NCBI RefSeq assembly: GCF_003473485.1 | Contig: NC_053042.1 | Coordinates: forward strand, 51,671,762-51,735,761 | Reading direction: 5' to 3' | DNA: 64,000 nucleotides | Source: Medicago truncatula | Lineage: Eukaryota; Streptophyta; Magnoliopsida; Fabales; Fabaceae | Shown: positions 23,085 through 34,204 of the stretch, in pieces | Numbering within the stretch: position 1 is the stretch's first letter | Layout of the letters: each line of letters opens with the position of its first letter | Notes under the pieces: generated by a model | What the model was told of the DNA's origin: nothing | What the model saw: the letters and a program-made list of their open reading frames with translations, nothing else | The model's database searches: none | Translations under genes and position numbers: made by a program

Positions 23085-26000
23085 ATGGCGAGTGACGAGA
23101 GGGTAGTGAGGCGACAGATTGGTAGGAAAGGAAGTATGGCGAGAACATGGCTGCTGATGGGCAGTGAGGGGCAGAGACAGATGGTGGAGGCAAGTAGGCA
23201 GTTGATAATGCAGAGGACAGGGCTGACTGCTAGGGACTTTAGGATTCTTGATCCTATGTTGTCATACTCTTCCACAATCGTGGGGCGTGACAGAGCAATT
23301 GTCTTAAACTTGGAACAAATTAAGGCTATCATCACTGCACATGAGGTTCTTTTGCTCAATTCTAGAGACCCTTCTGTTATCCCTTTTGTTGATGAACTTC
23401 ATGCACAAATTCTTCATCATCACACTACTGTTACTGATCATCCTCAACCTCAGGTAGTTTCTTCTTTTTAATTTAATTTAATTTTTACAAAATAGTGTGG
23501 GAAAAGAGACAAAGATCATTATTAATTGATTTTGACTAAAGTATTTGACTTGTTGACTTGACCGTAAAATAATTTATGTTTTTGATAAATTCACATAAAA
23601 ATGTTGACTAGTAATTTTGAAATGAAAAGCAGAAATGATATATTGACAACCTAAATGTTAATCCACTGTATTTAAATTCGTTCTTCCACTATTTTTATTT
23701 TTTAAATCATTTTTTGTCTTAATTGAGTGTCAGTGTCACACTTGATTTTGAAGCATTAAATCTACATTGTGCATACCAACAACTTATCTATTGTCAAAAT
23801 ATCATAGTTCAATAAAAAATATGTTTGATATATTTTGAGGATTTAGATATAAAGTAAAGGCCAAATTTATTTGGTTAATATATAAACTAAATACATTTGA
23901 CTTTTGAATATAAAATGTCATCTGAATGATAAAAAATTTGATCTTATCATCAGAAAGGATAAATTTGAATCCCTTTAAAGACAATAGTAAATATCCATTA
24001 ATTAATAATAATAATTTTCTTTCCTTTTGTTTTTATTTAAATCCATGAGAGTATGTTAGATACAGAGTTATTATTTTGGCTTAAATATGTATTTGATCCT
24101 TGCAATTAGGGATCGTTTAAAAATTGGTCCCTGTATTCGCTAATCCTTGCAAACTAGCCTTGCAATCATTAATCATTTAAAATTTAGTCCTTTGACCAAC
24201 TTAATTATTGCCACGTCACCAATTTGATGACGTGGCAATCACTGCCAAACATGAAATTCCAATTTTGCCCTTAAGAAGAGGACAAAATATTGAAGAAAGA
24301 ATTGGAAACTCAGGGGTAAAATTGGAATTTCATGTGGCGTGGCAGTGATTAAGTGGGGAGAGGGACGATATTTTAAATGATTAAATAATGCAGGGGTAAA
24401 TTGCCAAGATTAGCGATTACAGGGACCAATTTTTAAACGACCCCTAATTACAAGGATCAAATACATATTTAAGCCTATTATTTTTGAAGTAAAATAAAAA
24501 GAGAATAGCAAGGTACCCAATAAAACAACACAAAAGTACTAGAGTCATCCCAAAAGCGAATTGCAAATGCCAAACTAAACCAAAAGTGGTATGAAACCAA
24601 TCCTAAAGATCATTGGACAAAATATCAACGTAAACCTTTAAGGGTTAATGAATGCTTCCAATGGGAGATGAAAGCCAACCCAAAACATCAAACCAGAACG
24701 AAAACCTATGGTAATGAAACAACAAAGTGACGAAATCCATCAATTAACTTAAGGGTCAAACAACGTGAAGGTCACATGTATGTATATACTGAGTAGTCAG
24801 TCCACTTTGTTGTCGCTAGCGACTATTTGAATGACCTCATCGAGGTTTGTAGGTGGTAGAGTACACATCCCCAAATATAAACCATAATATCTATAGATTT
24901 TGGAGGAGTGAGGTCTTCGACAACAGAGGTATTGATTCAGGCAGCGAGTTTCATTGGTGCCTTTGAGAATTGTTGTGCAAAAGAGATTTTGCTTGAGGGG
25001 TGAGCATCATGAATGGATGAACTCAAACTCAAGTGGGAGATTCTTGTGTAGGCTGAACACTTTATAAGTGAGAGAACCCATAAAAAACAATATCAAAATG
25101 AATTTTATATTTCTAGAATCACATTTTCTCTTGCAAAACTGCATCCAAACATGCAATTTGTCTTTAAAAGTTATTCTTTTTTTGGTAACAAAAGGAAGAA
25201 AAAAAAAACAAGGAAAAAAACCAACGAAGATGATATCCTAATTATAGTCGAACAAATTCAACATTCATCGCATCCGGTAAGAGAATGAATGTGATGTCAT
25301 GTGGGGCTTTAAAGAAGACAACAATATCAGCAGCAACAATATACTACCAATGCGTGTTGCAAATTTAGCACACACTTTGGTAGTATATTGTTTGATTCTT
25401 AAGTGGGTTGAAAATTTGATGAGTTATCAAGCAACTTTTACTTTGATAGTTGCTGCTGACATTGTTGTCTTCCTTAAAGCTCCACATGTGAATATTTTTT
25501 TTTGATATTTAGCACTGCTCTTCAAATTTCTATCATGATCATTGTCAAGGGTCTAGATGGGAAGGATAAGGGTGAAATGAGGCAAGATAGCAGCAGGAAG
25601 AAGATTCTTCCGTTTGAGTTTGTTGTGTTGGAGGCATGCCTCGAAGCTGTTATTAGTTCCTTAGAAAATGAGGTATGTGCACTTTATTCCCTCAATCTTT
25701 TTTTAAATGGCGAATATTCAAAAATATGCATTCTTATTCACTTGTTATTTTCAAAACTCAATGCTATTTTTTCAATATGCATACATAAATTAAATGAGAT
25801 AGTAAACGATTAGGAATATTATAGAAAATAAATAAATAAATAATTCTATTAGAAGTAACAAAACTTATTGGTTGTTTTGGTACATGTAAAAAGTCCACAA
25901 CTAGAAAGGAACCAAGTGATTAGTACGTCACGTAGTTTTTTTTTTTTTTGACAATATAGTATATGTAGGTGTTGTTTGATTGTTTTTGTTGATTTTCTAT

Positions 26001-27224
26001 AATATGTTCCTTTTGGTGATTGTTTTCTAGGCAAATATTTTGGAATTGGAGGCTCTCCCCGCTTTAGATAAGTTGACTTCAAAGATTAGTACTCTTAATT
26101 TGGAACGTGTTCGTCATATTAAGAGTCGATTAGTTGCCTTAACTGCTCGTGTTCAAAGGGTTAGAAATTTGTCTCCAATTACCATTTTTTTAAAACCTCA
26201 TGTGATATTTTTTTTATAATTCAAAATATTGCGCTTGAATCTATATTTTTTTTATCTTGATCGAACAACTATGGATGTCTTGACTACCTGAATGCGGAGA
26301 ATCCCTGTATGCAAAGGAGTCAGATCCATCACAATTAAACTTAAATGTTTAATTGATAGTGCAAACCTATGATCATTTTCAGGTAAGAGATGAATTAGAA
26401 AACTTGTTGGATGATGATGGAGATATGGCTGAGCTATATTTGACAGATAAGTTGGCTCAAAAGAAGTTTGAAAATTCTTCTACTTTTTCATCCATGAATA
26501 ATAACGGGGATGACATGATGATGAACCGGGTTCTTCAACCAAATATAGTTGACAGGTATTTCATTTCATTGTGAATTTGATCTGATATGGACATGTCTTA
26601 CCATAACAAATATTTTATGTCGTACAATATAATTAATTCTTCATTATTTTATTAGGACTGGTCACGAAATATCATTGGAACGAGGTGGAGATTCTACATG
26701 TGATCATGGAGATTATGAAAATGTTGTTGGTGAAGAAATCTCTGGGACACAAGCTGGTACTGTCTATAGTGGCGTAACCAATGTTTCTGAGCTTGAGATG
26801 CTGTTGGGAGCATACTTTGTGCAAATTGGAGGCACAGTCAACAAAATATCTGCGGTACACAATCTTTTACTCCCTCTATTTGGTAAAACAATTTTATTGG
26901 CTATTACTAACACTTATTATTTGTTGGATTGGACGGTTGAAGCTGAGTGACTATGTTGAAGACACAGAGGACTACATAAACATTACATTGGATGATAATC
27001 AGAACCGTATTCTGCAAACTGGAGTTCAGATAGGCACAGCAAGTGTGATTCTGAATTGCTTTGTTGCTGTGACAGGTGTTTTTGGTATGAATATTCACAT
27101 TCAACTATTTGATGATGGTGGAATGAAAGAATTCCTTGGAACTATTTTTGGATGCACTGGTGCTTGTGTCATCTTATACTTCCTTGCCATGCTTTGGTAC
27201 AAGAAAATGCGCATGTTGGAATAG
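23085..27224 (+). CDS. MRS2: MRS2/CorA-type magnesium transporter
   Basis: Mg2+ channel of the plant MRS2 (MGT) family, a pentameric membrane protein. Six exons: 23085-23453, 25550-25672, 26031-26159, 26383-26555, 26656-26854, 26943-27224, all GT-AG and in phase, giving 424 residues. Landmarks: ARDFRILDPMLSYSSTIVGR then AIVLNLEQIKAIIT in the N-terminal domain; LTSKISTLNLERVRHIKSRL and ARVQRVRDELENLLDDDGDM in the long helix; the diagnostic GMN at residues 379-381 after the first membrane helix (about 361-381), and a second helix near the C-terminus (FLGTIFGCTGACVILYFLAM). It resembles the MRS2-3-like clade. The N-terminus is short (about 50 residues before RDFRILDP), and its GSEGQRQMVEASRQL departs from the usual xGNxxVLEVDK. 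Intron 1 (2.1 kb) holds a Mutator-like MITE and a long foldback. Confidence 0.95.
24078..24475. mobile_element. Mutator-like MITE with perfect 9-bp TSD (MRS2 intron 1)
   Basis: Ends GGCTTAAATATGTATTTGAT and complement, with TIRs of about 65 bp. Flanked by identical TATTATTTT at 24069-24077 and 24476-24484. The 398-bp interior is non-coding and itself largely self-complementary. Confidence 0.92.
25298..25488. repeat. Two-level foldback in MRS2 intron 1
   Basis: Outer arms of 40 nt (25298-25337 and 25449-25488) match 37/40. They enclose inner arms of about 21 nt (25337-25357, 25370-25390; a 14-nt core is perfect) around a 12-nt loop. A 58-nt unpaired stretch interrupts the 3' side. It could be a young foldback transposon or a small-RNA precursor. 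Confidence 0.75.
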
Positions 27225-27309
27225 TTAGTTGGTCGGGCACCCTAATTATGTTTCAAATAAATTTGTACAAGTTTTTATATTACTATAGACATATCGTCTG
27301 TGTAGTTTG

Positions 27310-27725
27310 TTTTGCGGTTGTCATAATTGATTCTGAGAGATTTGATTGGTTAAAATTGAGTTTAACGTAATTGATTTATGTTTGGATACATTACCACAAA
27401 AGTGATTCTTATCGATTTATGATGTTTAGCTAGTTTGCATAAAAATTGAATTTTTATGCATGTATAAAATAGGTTTTATTTATATATTAGTGCATGCGTT
27501 GAAAACATTGTGAATAAAAATGAAATTAAAGAAAAGTATAAGGGTAGTTAGGTAAGAGGACAATAAGTCATAACAAAATCGATTTAATTGGCCGCAAAAA
27601 CTACTATTTTAGCTTCTATTGAAATCGATTTCTAAAATGAAATCCAAACACACATTTTAGCCAAGTTAAATCACTTTTACCTTTGCACCGCAAGTTTAGA
27701 GAATTTCAACTTGCAACCAAACGTA
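27310..27725. repeat. Dispersed legume-type repeat, copy 3
   Basis: Starts GTTTTGCGGTTGTCATAATTG with ATTGATTTATGTTTGGATAC downstream. It ends with the complementary TTTACCTTTGCACCGCAAG and AACCAAACG. Same family as copies near 3268 and 6711; lies just 3' of MRS2. Confidence 0.5.
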
Positions 27726-29768
27726 TACATCGTGTCGTATCTGTCCATATATATTAGACCATCTATAATGGGGAGTCCTTCCCCTATTTAGCACCATGTT
27801 AAATAGACACCCTCATTGTGACACCAATTAATACGGTATTTATAAAGATGAGTGCTTTTATAGGCACCCTCTCTCTCCTATTACTTATAGGTCTTACATG
27901 GACAATTAATTCTACTTTTTTTCTCTATTCAATTGTTGTATTATTTCAATATTAAAATGTAAATTATATATTGCAAGAGTAATATTTAATCGATCAACAC
28001 TAAATTTTCAACAAAACTTTTTTTAAAACAACAAATAATTTACCCATCTGAATGGGAAAAAAAAAAAAAACATACAGTGATTGGATTTGATTTTAAAATC
28101 AAACCAATTGAATACAGAAAATCAATCCAATTCATACAGAAAAAATTTAGATCGAATTTGATTTTAAAATCAAACCAATTGAATGAACAAATAACAAAAG
28201 AGAAAAGATTGGATCAAATAGTTTTTCCTCTCAAAATCGAACCAATCCAATCCATGAACACCCCTAGCTAGGTTTAAAATAGAATTAAGCATAATTATTT
28301 ATTTATGTAAAAAAAAAAGTTTGGAAATTATATTCATGAATCTTAAAAAATCAAAGCTTGGGGTTAGCTAGCATTTTGTACTAAGTGATAGAAAAACAAT
28401 AACGAGTCGTATCTAATCATTTATAAATCCGGATGCAGAAATATTCCGAAGATTTGAATATAGTCATAATTATATTCATATGTATTTTGCCGTTTTATGC
28501 TATTAACATGAATGTTGTGATTTTGTTTACAAATTCATCTTTTTTGTTTTTAACGACTTTGAATGTGTACTGTATTGATTACTATATCAATTTTAATAAA
28601 TGAATATCGTTTATTTTTCTCAAAAAATTACCATGCATGCAATGTAATGCATTATAAATGATTTTTTTTATTAGAATAGATAAAATTAGAGATGATTATT
28701 ACTTTAACAAATTAATTTTTTTCAAAATTATACTTTTCCCTTTTAATTATAATTAATTTTTACTCTTCGATTGTGCACTATCACCAATAATCCAATTTGT
28801 AAAAAGAAAATTGTCTTTTATAAAAGTGACAATGAAATTCAAAATTATTAAATCGATCAATTTTTTTTTGAAAGAATTATTAAATCTATCAGTTATAAAA
28901 CATTTTATGCGTGATATAAAACATTTACCATCCACCGTAGATATGAAAAGATTTGGAAACTATGTAAGAAATGACACATACAATAAATAACTTAAATTTT
29001 TTTAAAAAATAATATTAAGTAGTGAAATGTTTAATACAAAATATAAATAAATAAAAATCATGGAGTTTTAAAATTAATATTTACTCCTATGCCGCACATT
29101 ATCTTCAATAACCCAATAGTGGAATTTTTATGAGTTATTTTATGTCTTTTTGTCGTTCGAATCTCATGCGTTATCAATAATATTTTTTCCATTTTAAAAA
29201 ATATAACAAAAAAATAAATAACCGATATTCGTATGTTACAGTTGGCCACATATTTGATATTAAAACTTAAAAGAATTATATTCATTTTTTAGAAAATTCT
29301 TAACATCTATATAATATTTTCCATCTCGCGAAACAATTTTATTTTATAAACGTAAATAATAATTTTAAATGTCCGACAGTTCATATTTATCGTATCACTT
29401 AGGATATTGCTTTTTTATATTTACGACAAGTAAAAAAAAAAAACAGACTACAATGGATACTTCAACTATGTAGAACATCACCATTCTTAACGTTGTACGA
29501 GACTTCCTTTTTAATTTTAAAATATACTATAAAATAATATGAACATAATTATTTCAAGTTCTTGGAATTATCCAGGTACGGTTTATCTAACAATTGTTGA
29601 ATAAGCTAAGATATATATAATTGGAAAAGGAACAAATTTATTTTTTAACATTGAAATATCTTCCATATAAACCATGTAAAAAGAGATTTGATGATAATCT
29701 CTCAATCCAGTAAAAAAAATTAATGTAATGAAAAGGCATAACGTTTGAGAAAGAAACGCGTCTTGAAA
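27726..29768. other. Intergenic, small repeats only
   Basis: No gene seen. At 27740-27900 is a MITE-like stretch (GACCATCTATAATGGGGAG). At 28075-28266 is a repeat with GATTTGATTTTAAAATCAAA twice, ending CATGAACACCCCTAG, a hAT-type terminus whose other end is not evident. The rest is very AT-rich. Confidence 0.4.
28860..28874 (-). mobile_element. Micro-retroposition scar (15 nt)
   Basis: Poly(T) plus GAAAG between 17-bp repeats AATTATTAAATCxATCA (28843-28859, 28875-28891; 16/17 match). Minus-strand reading: CTTTC plus poly(A). Confidence 0.65.
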
Positions 29769-29812
29769 ATACACTCACAAAATTTGAGCGGAAATATACT
29801 CACAAAATTTGA
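29769..29812 (+). repeat. 25-bp tandem duplication upstream of MADS gene
   Basis: ATACACTCACAAAATTTGA at 29769 and ATATACTCACAAAATTTGA at 29794, immediately before the TATA box. It may duplicate a promoter element. Confidence 0.7.
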
Positions 29813-29813
29813 C

Positions 29814-29820
29814 TATAAAA
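29814..29820 (+). promoter_or_regulatory. Putative TATA box of MADS gene
   Basis: TATAAAA 99 bp before the ATG. Confidence 0.6.
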
Positions 29821-29918
29821 TGGCTCCTTCACACTCAATTCCAATGTATCAATTTTTAATCTAAATTTACAAACACACTCACCCACCCTTTTCTTTTCTC
29901 TCTTTTTGTGCTTCAATC

Positions 29919-30634
29919 ATGTCGAGTGGAAGGAAAAGCCGAGGTCGCCAAAAGATTGAGATTAAAAAAATGAGCAACGAGAGCCACTTGCAAGTGACTT
30001 TCTCGAAGCGCCGTAGTGGTCTCTTCAAGAAAGCCAGTGAGCTTTGCACCCTCTGCGGTGCAGATGTTGCTCTCGTTGTTTACTCACCTGGGGAGAAGGT
30101 ATTTTCATTTGGCCACCCCAATGTTGATACAGTCATAGATCGTTATCTCTCTCGAGTCTCATCCCAAAACAATGGTACCATGCAATTCATTGAGGCTCAC
30201 CGTAGTGCCAACGTGCGTGAGCTTAATACTCAGCTAACTCAGATCAACCACCTATTGGACATTGAGAAGAAACGTGCTGAAGAGTTGAGCCACTTGTGTA
30301 AGTCGGTCGAGACTCAATTTTGGTGGGATGGTCCCGTTGATGGGATGAACAGGGTCCAACTTGAATTATTCAAGAATGATTTGGAGGAGCTTAAGAAACT
30401 TGTTGCACATCATGCTGATAGGCTTGTAATCCAGAGTGCTCCTACTCAAACCCTTCCTCTTTTTTTTTGAAAAATGGTTCATCCTCTAATATGCCTCTCC
30501 ATCATCAATCAAATCATCCACAAGCTAAAATGTTTCCAGCACAGTTTTTTGATAACCCTATGCTGCAACCTCATTTGTTTGGCTTCAACAATATTGGAGG
30601 AGGAGGTGGATATGGACCCTCCAAATTCTTTTGA
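29919..30634 (+). pseudogene. Type I (M-alpha) MADS-box transcription factor, AGL62-like, tail out of frame
   Basis: Intronless, like type I MADS genes. The open frame 29919-30470 gives 183 residues. The MADS domain spans about residues 8-67 (GRQKIEIKKM, VTFSKRRSGLFKKASELCTL, ALVVYSPGEKVFSFGHPNVD), followed by a coiled-coil region (LNTQLTQINHLLDIEKKRAE). AGL62-like proteins control endosperm development. In the next frame, 30473-30634 encodes a further 53 residues ending in a stop (NGSSSNMPLHHQ, FPAQFF, MLQPHLFGFNN, GGGGGYGPSKFF), which is the usual tail of this legume clade. The shift lies at or just after a T9 run at 30460-30468. It could be a real truncating change or a base-calling slip. 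The DNA-binding domain is whole, so the shorter protein may still function; pseudogene status is uncertain. Confidence 0.85.
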
Positions 30635-31740
30635 TCCGAGCCCTTAGATTTGCCTTAAGATGCCCGTGTTAATTTATTTTTATTGTTTTATGTTTCATGT
30701 TGTTTTAAATTAATTTCAATTGGAGCACACATGCTTAACCTTGTTTTATTTATGTTGGATCCTTTTTGTTTACAATAATAAGTTGATACATTGATATATG
30801 CCTTTAAAAAACATATTGTATTTTGAAATTATTGGATGAAATTTCAAACAATCTTAAATTTATTGACTTAGATTTTGTTGAGTGAAATAGCTTAATATAA
30901 ACGTTTACACATAAGTGCTCAAACGTATTAGTCGTCTCCAAAATTTGATAATTAACTTTATCGGAAACAACTTCAATCTTTGTTGTGTTGTTTGATAAAT
31001 GACCTAATACATACTAATGGGTTTATTATAAACTAAGCTCTTTGAGAAAATGTTTTCATTTTTATCCGCTATAAACCATCGTATTAACTATCCTTTATAT
31101 TTTATCAAACAAAACCTAAAGTTCAAATGCAATGAGTTTATGAATCCTATGATGTTTTTCAACCCCTCTTCCATCCAATGTAGTATGTCTTTTGAGTTCC
31201 ATTTGATACATCACAACATAGATTACCTTCAATATGTATACAACTATATGTGGCAAAACAAAATTTGAAAAGACAATACAATATACCTAAGCTCAACCAT
31301 AAGAATTAGCTTAAACTAAAGACTATTATTTGATTCCTTAGTTTAGTTTAAACTAAACTATTAGTTTTTAGCTTAAGCTAATTGGCATTTTTACTTAACC
31401 GGACCCCTAGTCTTTAGTTTAAGACCAAAAGTTGGGTCAATTTTGAAAAGACGATATGGCCAGGCTCAGCGATAAAAACGTCAATTAGCTTAAACTAAGG
31501 ACGACTAAGAATGAAAACAATGTTTTTCCATTTAAAAAAGAAAAAAAGAAAAAAGATTTGTTTTAACAAATTGTAAAAGAAAAAGGTGGACTAAATTTAT
31601 GTTTATTAGTTGAAGTAAAAATGAAATTGAAGCAAATCATCCATTATATAGTTTTTGTCCTTATGTACATAAATATGAAGCACAATGTACTAGGCTACCA
31701 CATGTTCATTATCCTTTAGGATAAGCTATTAAGCAAACTA
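30635..31740. other. Intergenic with 55-bp direct repeat
   Basis: No gene. A segment (GAAAAGAC, GCTCAxCxATAA, TTAGCTTAAACTAA) at 31267-31320 recurs at about 31445-31502. Between them is a palindromic tract of TTTAGTTTAAACTAAA-like units. Confidence 0.5.
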
Positions 31741-31755
31741 AAAAGAGAAGAGGCG

Positions 31756-32476
31756 ATGAGTTCTATAGGGCAAACCATGTTAATGGCACTAACAGTTACG
31801 GTAAACAAGTATGCATCATCCAATGTACAAGCAGTTCATAATAGAAAACAAGCAAACCCAACTTTGAGAAGCACCAACTTGGAATTTGGAAGGAGAGGAC
31901 TCGTCTTATCCACTGTTATCGCCGCAACCGCAACTCAAGACCCTGAGTCAAGGACATTGCTTCTTCAAAGTATATATGCATAACTCTTTTTTGTACTTGT
32001 TATGTCTTTTGCCTTATGTAGCACCGCCACTTCTAAATGAATGCGTGTGTCTCGTGTTTGACATTGATATGACATGGTCACATTCAATTAATTCATATAT
32101 TTTTTTAAATTATTATCAGTGCCGTGTCTGTCCGGCTAGGTATTGCCACTTGAACATGTTTTTTAGTGGTTTAATGGCTAACTAAAAAAATGTGTTATCA
32201 GAATATTTGAAGAAAACAGAGGAAAACAAGGAGAAAAATGACAAAGAGGTAAGTAATGCTCTAAAAGCAGGGTATTTAATTTTATGTTGTAGTATGTCAT
32301 TATTTAGTATTGAATTTAATCACAGTCTTTGTGTGTGGCAGAGGGTTGATAGTTATTACAAGCGTAATTACAAGGATTACTTTGAGTTCGTAGAAGGGGG
32401 TTTGCAAGGAAAGGAGGAGGGGAAGCTTTCAGAAGCAGAAAAGGGTATCCTTGATTGGCTTAAAGCTAACAAGTGA
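31756..32476 (+). CDS. Small plastid-targeted protein of unknown function
   Basis: Three exons (31756-31969, 32202-32248, 32342-32476), GT-AG, in phase, 131 residues. The first about 45 residues are Ser/Thr/Asn/Arg-rich and nearly free of acids, like a chloroplast transit peptide. FGRRGLVLSTVIAATATQ then follows, a twin-Arg plus hydrophobic stretch resembling a thylakoid lumen signal with an ALA-type cleavage site. The mature part is charged and helical: YLKKTEENKEKNDKERVDSY, YKRNYKDYFEFVEGGL, LSEAEKGILDWLKANK. I recall this C-terminal block as conserved in uncharacterised land-plant chloroplast proteins, but cannot name one. Exon 2 is only 47 bp. Probable site: plastid stroma or thylakoid lumen (inference). 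Confidence 0.82.
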
Positions 32477-33592
32477 TCATATATTTATTGTTTTTTTTCT
32501 CAATTACTAGTGTAGCTAGCTCCAATCACCACCTTAGCTTGTAAATTTTGATTTTCTGTTGGAAAATTTGGATATGGTACAGTTTCTTTCTTGCAAGGTT
32601 TTGAATGAAATTTGCTAGATTACCGAATAGAAAATAGGGATATGATATATATATGGTCGAACAAAGGAGATTAGGTTTAGTGAAAAGTGTCAGACGAAAT
32701 GTTCATATTTAGTGTTAAATAGCTTCTCGAATATGATTCTTAAAAAAGATGATGTATATGGTCAAACTATTACTTTCATGCATTCTTGGTTCTCCATCTA
32801 ATAATAGTCAAATATTGTGTTAACATTGATGTCACTCGCACATGAGACTTGCATGGCCATCATCAAATGAGATCTACCATTATGTCACTTAGGTTTGCGT
32901 ATCCTGCTCACGACTTTGGATCAATTTGGCATATTCCATCTTGCTTTGTACTTTAAGAATCAATGTTATGAACTAGTTCCAATTTGGCATAACCTTTTGA
33001 ACTCTGTTTCAAAACATAATTAATGGAGAATTGGAGACACTCTTAAGTCAATTATCAAGCAGTTTATAGCAACAGAAGCTTTGTCATTGACTGTTGACTT
33101 TTTTATAATGGCAAATTGTGACCGAATATTGACTAAATGTGAAGGGAGAATAAATTATGCAAACTACCAACCTTAGGTTAGTGTTTATCCACAATAATTT
33201 TTTAGAAGCTCCATTTACAGTTTCTAGTCCACCGTGATATTAGTGTCTGTTTACAACTATGGTTGAGCTGCATGGTGCAGCAACCGTGGAAATTGTTAGA
33301 TCTACAGAGAATATTATCTATTTAGATTTACAAGTTCTTACGGTTGTTGCATCATATAGTAGGGGATCAATATTTGACAGGATATAAAAAGATAATTTAA
33401 TGTTTAAAGAGATAATAACGTCACTGTCTTTTTGCCGTTCGACCTAAATCAACGACTGAAATCGAAACATTTAACCTCAAATTAACGGCTGAAATCATTT
33501 AGAACATAAAACTACGTGCTGTTGCAGCATATCTGGATCCAGTTTTTGGTGTGACATAATGAGTTGCTCAGTGATCAACTAATACTAGACAT

Positions 33593-33612
33593 TTCTCAAA
33601 AAAAAAAAAAAA
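33593..33612 (+). mobile_element. Micro-retroposition scar (20 nt)
   Basis: TTCTC plus about 15 A between two perfect 16-bp copies of AACTAATACTAGACAT (33577-33592, 33613-33628). Confidence 0.75.
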
Positions 33613-33917
33613 AACTAATACTAGACATGTGTACCACATTTATTTCCTTGGCATAGAGCTTTCAACTGCACAAGTGCACAAAAGTTGTGTCAAGGGAATT
33701 GGGAACATCCAAACTAAATTGGCAATGGTCACATAAAGAGGATATCAGAAAATGGACAAGTTTTTGGAAGTATCTCCTCTATTACAATTACAACAAGGAT
33801 AGATAGAAATTTGGTTTGGTTTGGATGGTGGTTGGTATGACAAAATTGTTTCTACCCATACCCTTTAATAATCCTATACAATTTTATGGAATACAGCCGG
33901 GCAATGACTATCGTATA

Positions 33918-34204
33918 CTCTTTCCGTTTTAAAATAAGTGTCGTTTTAGCAAAAAAAAAAAATTGTTTTAAAATGAATGGCATTTTTAGTTTTTAATGCA
34001 ATAATAACTTTTTCTTTTCAATTGTACCGTTCAATTAATACTATGTTACACTGCTTCCAAAGTATTATTTTTTCTTTATTGAAAAACAAACCAATAGTTG
34101 ATTAGGATAATTTGGTAAAATTACTATGATATTTGACTATTTTATTTCATTCCTTAATATGTGTGCAATTGACTAAAACGACACTCATTTTGAAACGGAG
34201 GAAA
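33918..34204. mobile_element. Stowaway-type MITE (long subfamily)
   Basis: CTCTTTCCGTTTTAAAATAA at the left, complement CATTTTGAAACGGAGGAAA at the right, TA flanks. Same subfamily as 50118-50401 (shared GTGTCG, TTTTAGC, CGACACTCATTTT), more diverged. Confidence 0.78.

Noticed and set aside
26781-27224. 147-codon frame reading through the last MRS2 intron
   Set aside because: It retains the intron at 26855-26942; the spliced model keeps the ISA-LSDYVED junction conserved in MRS2 proteins.
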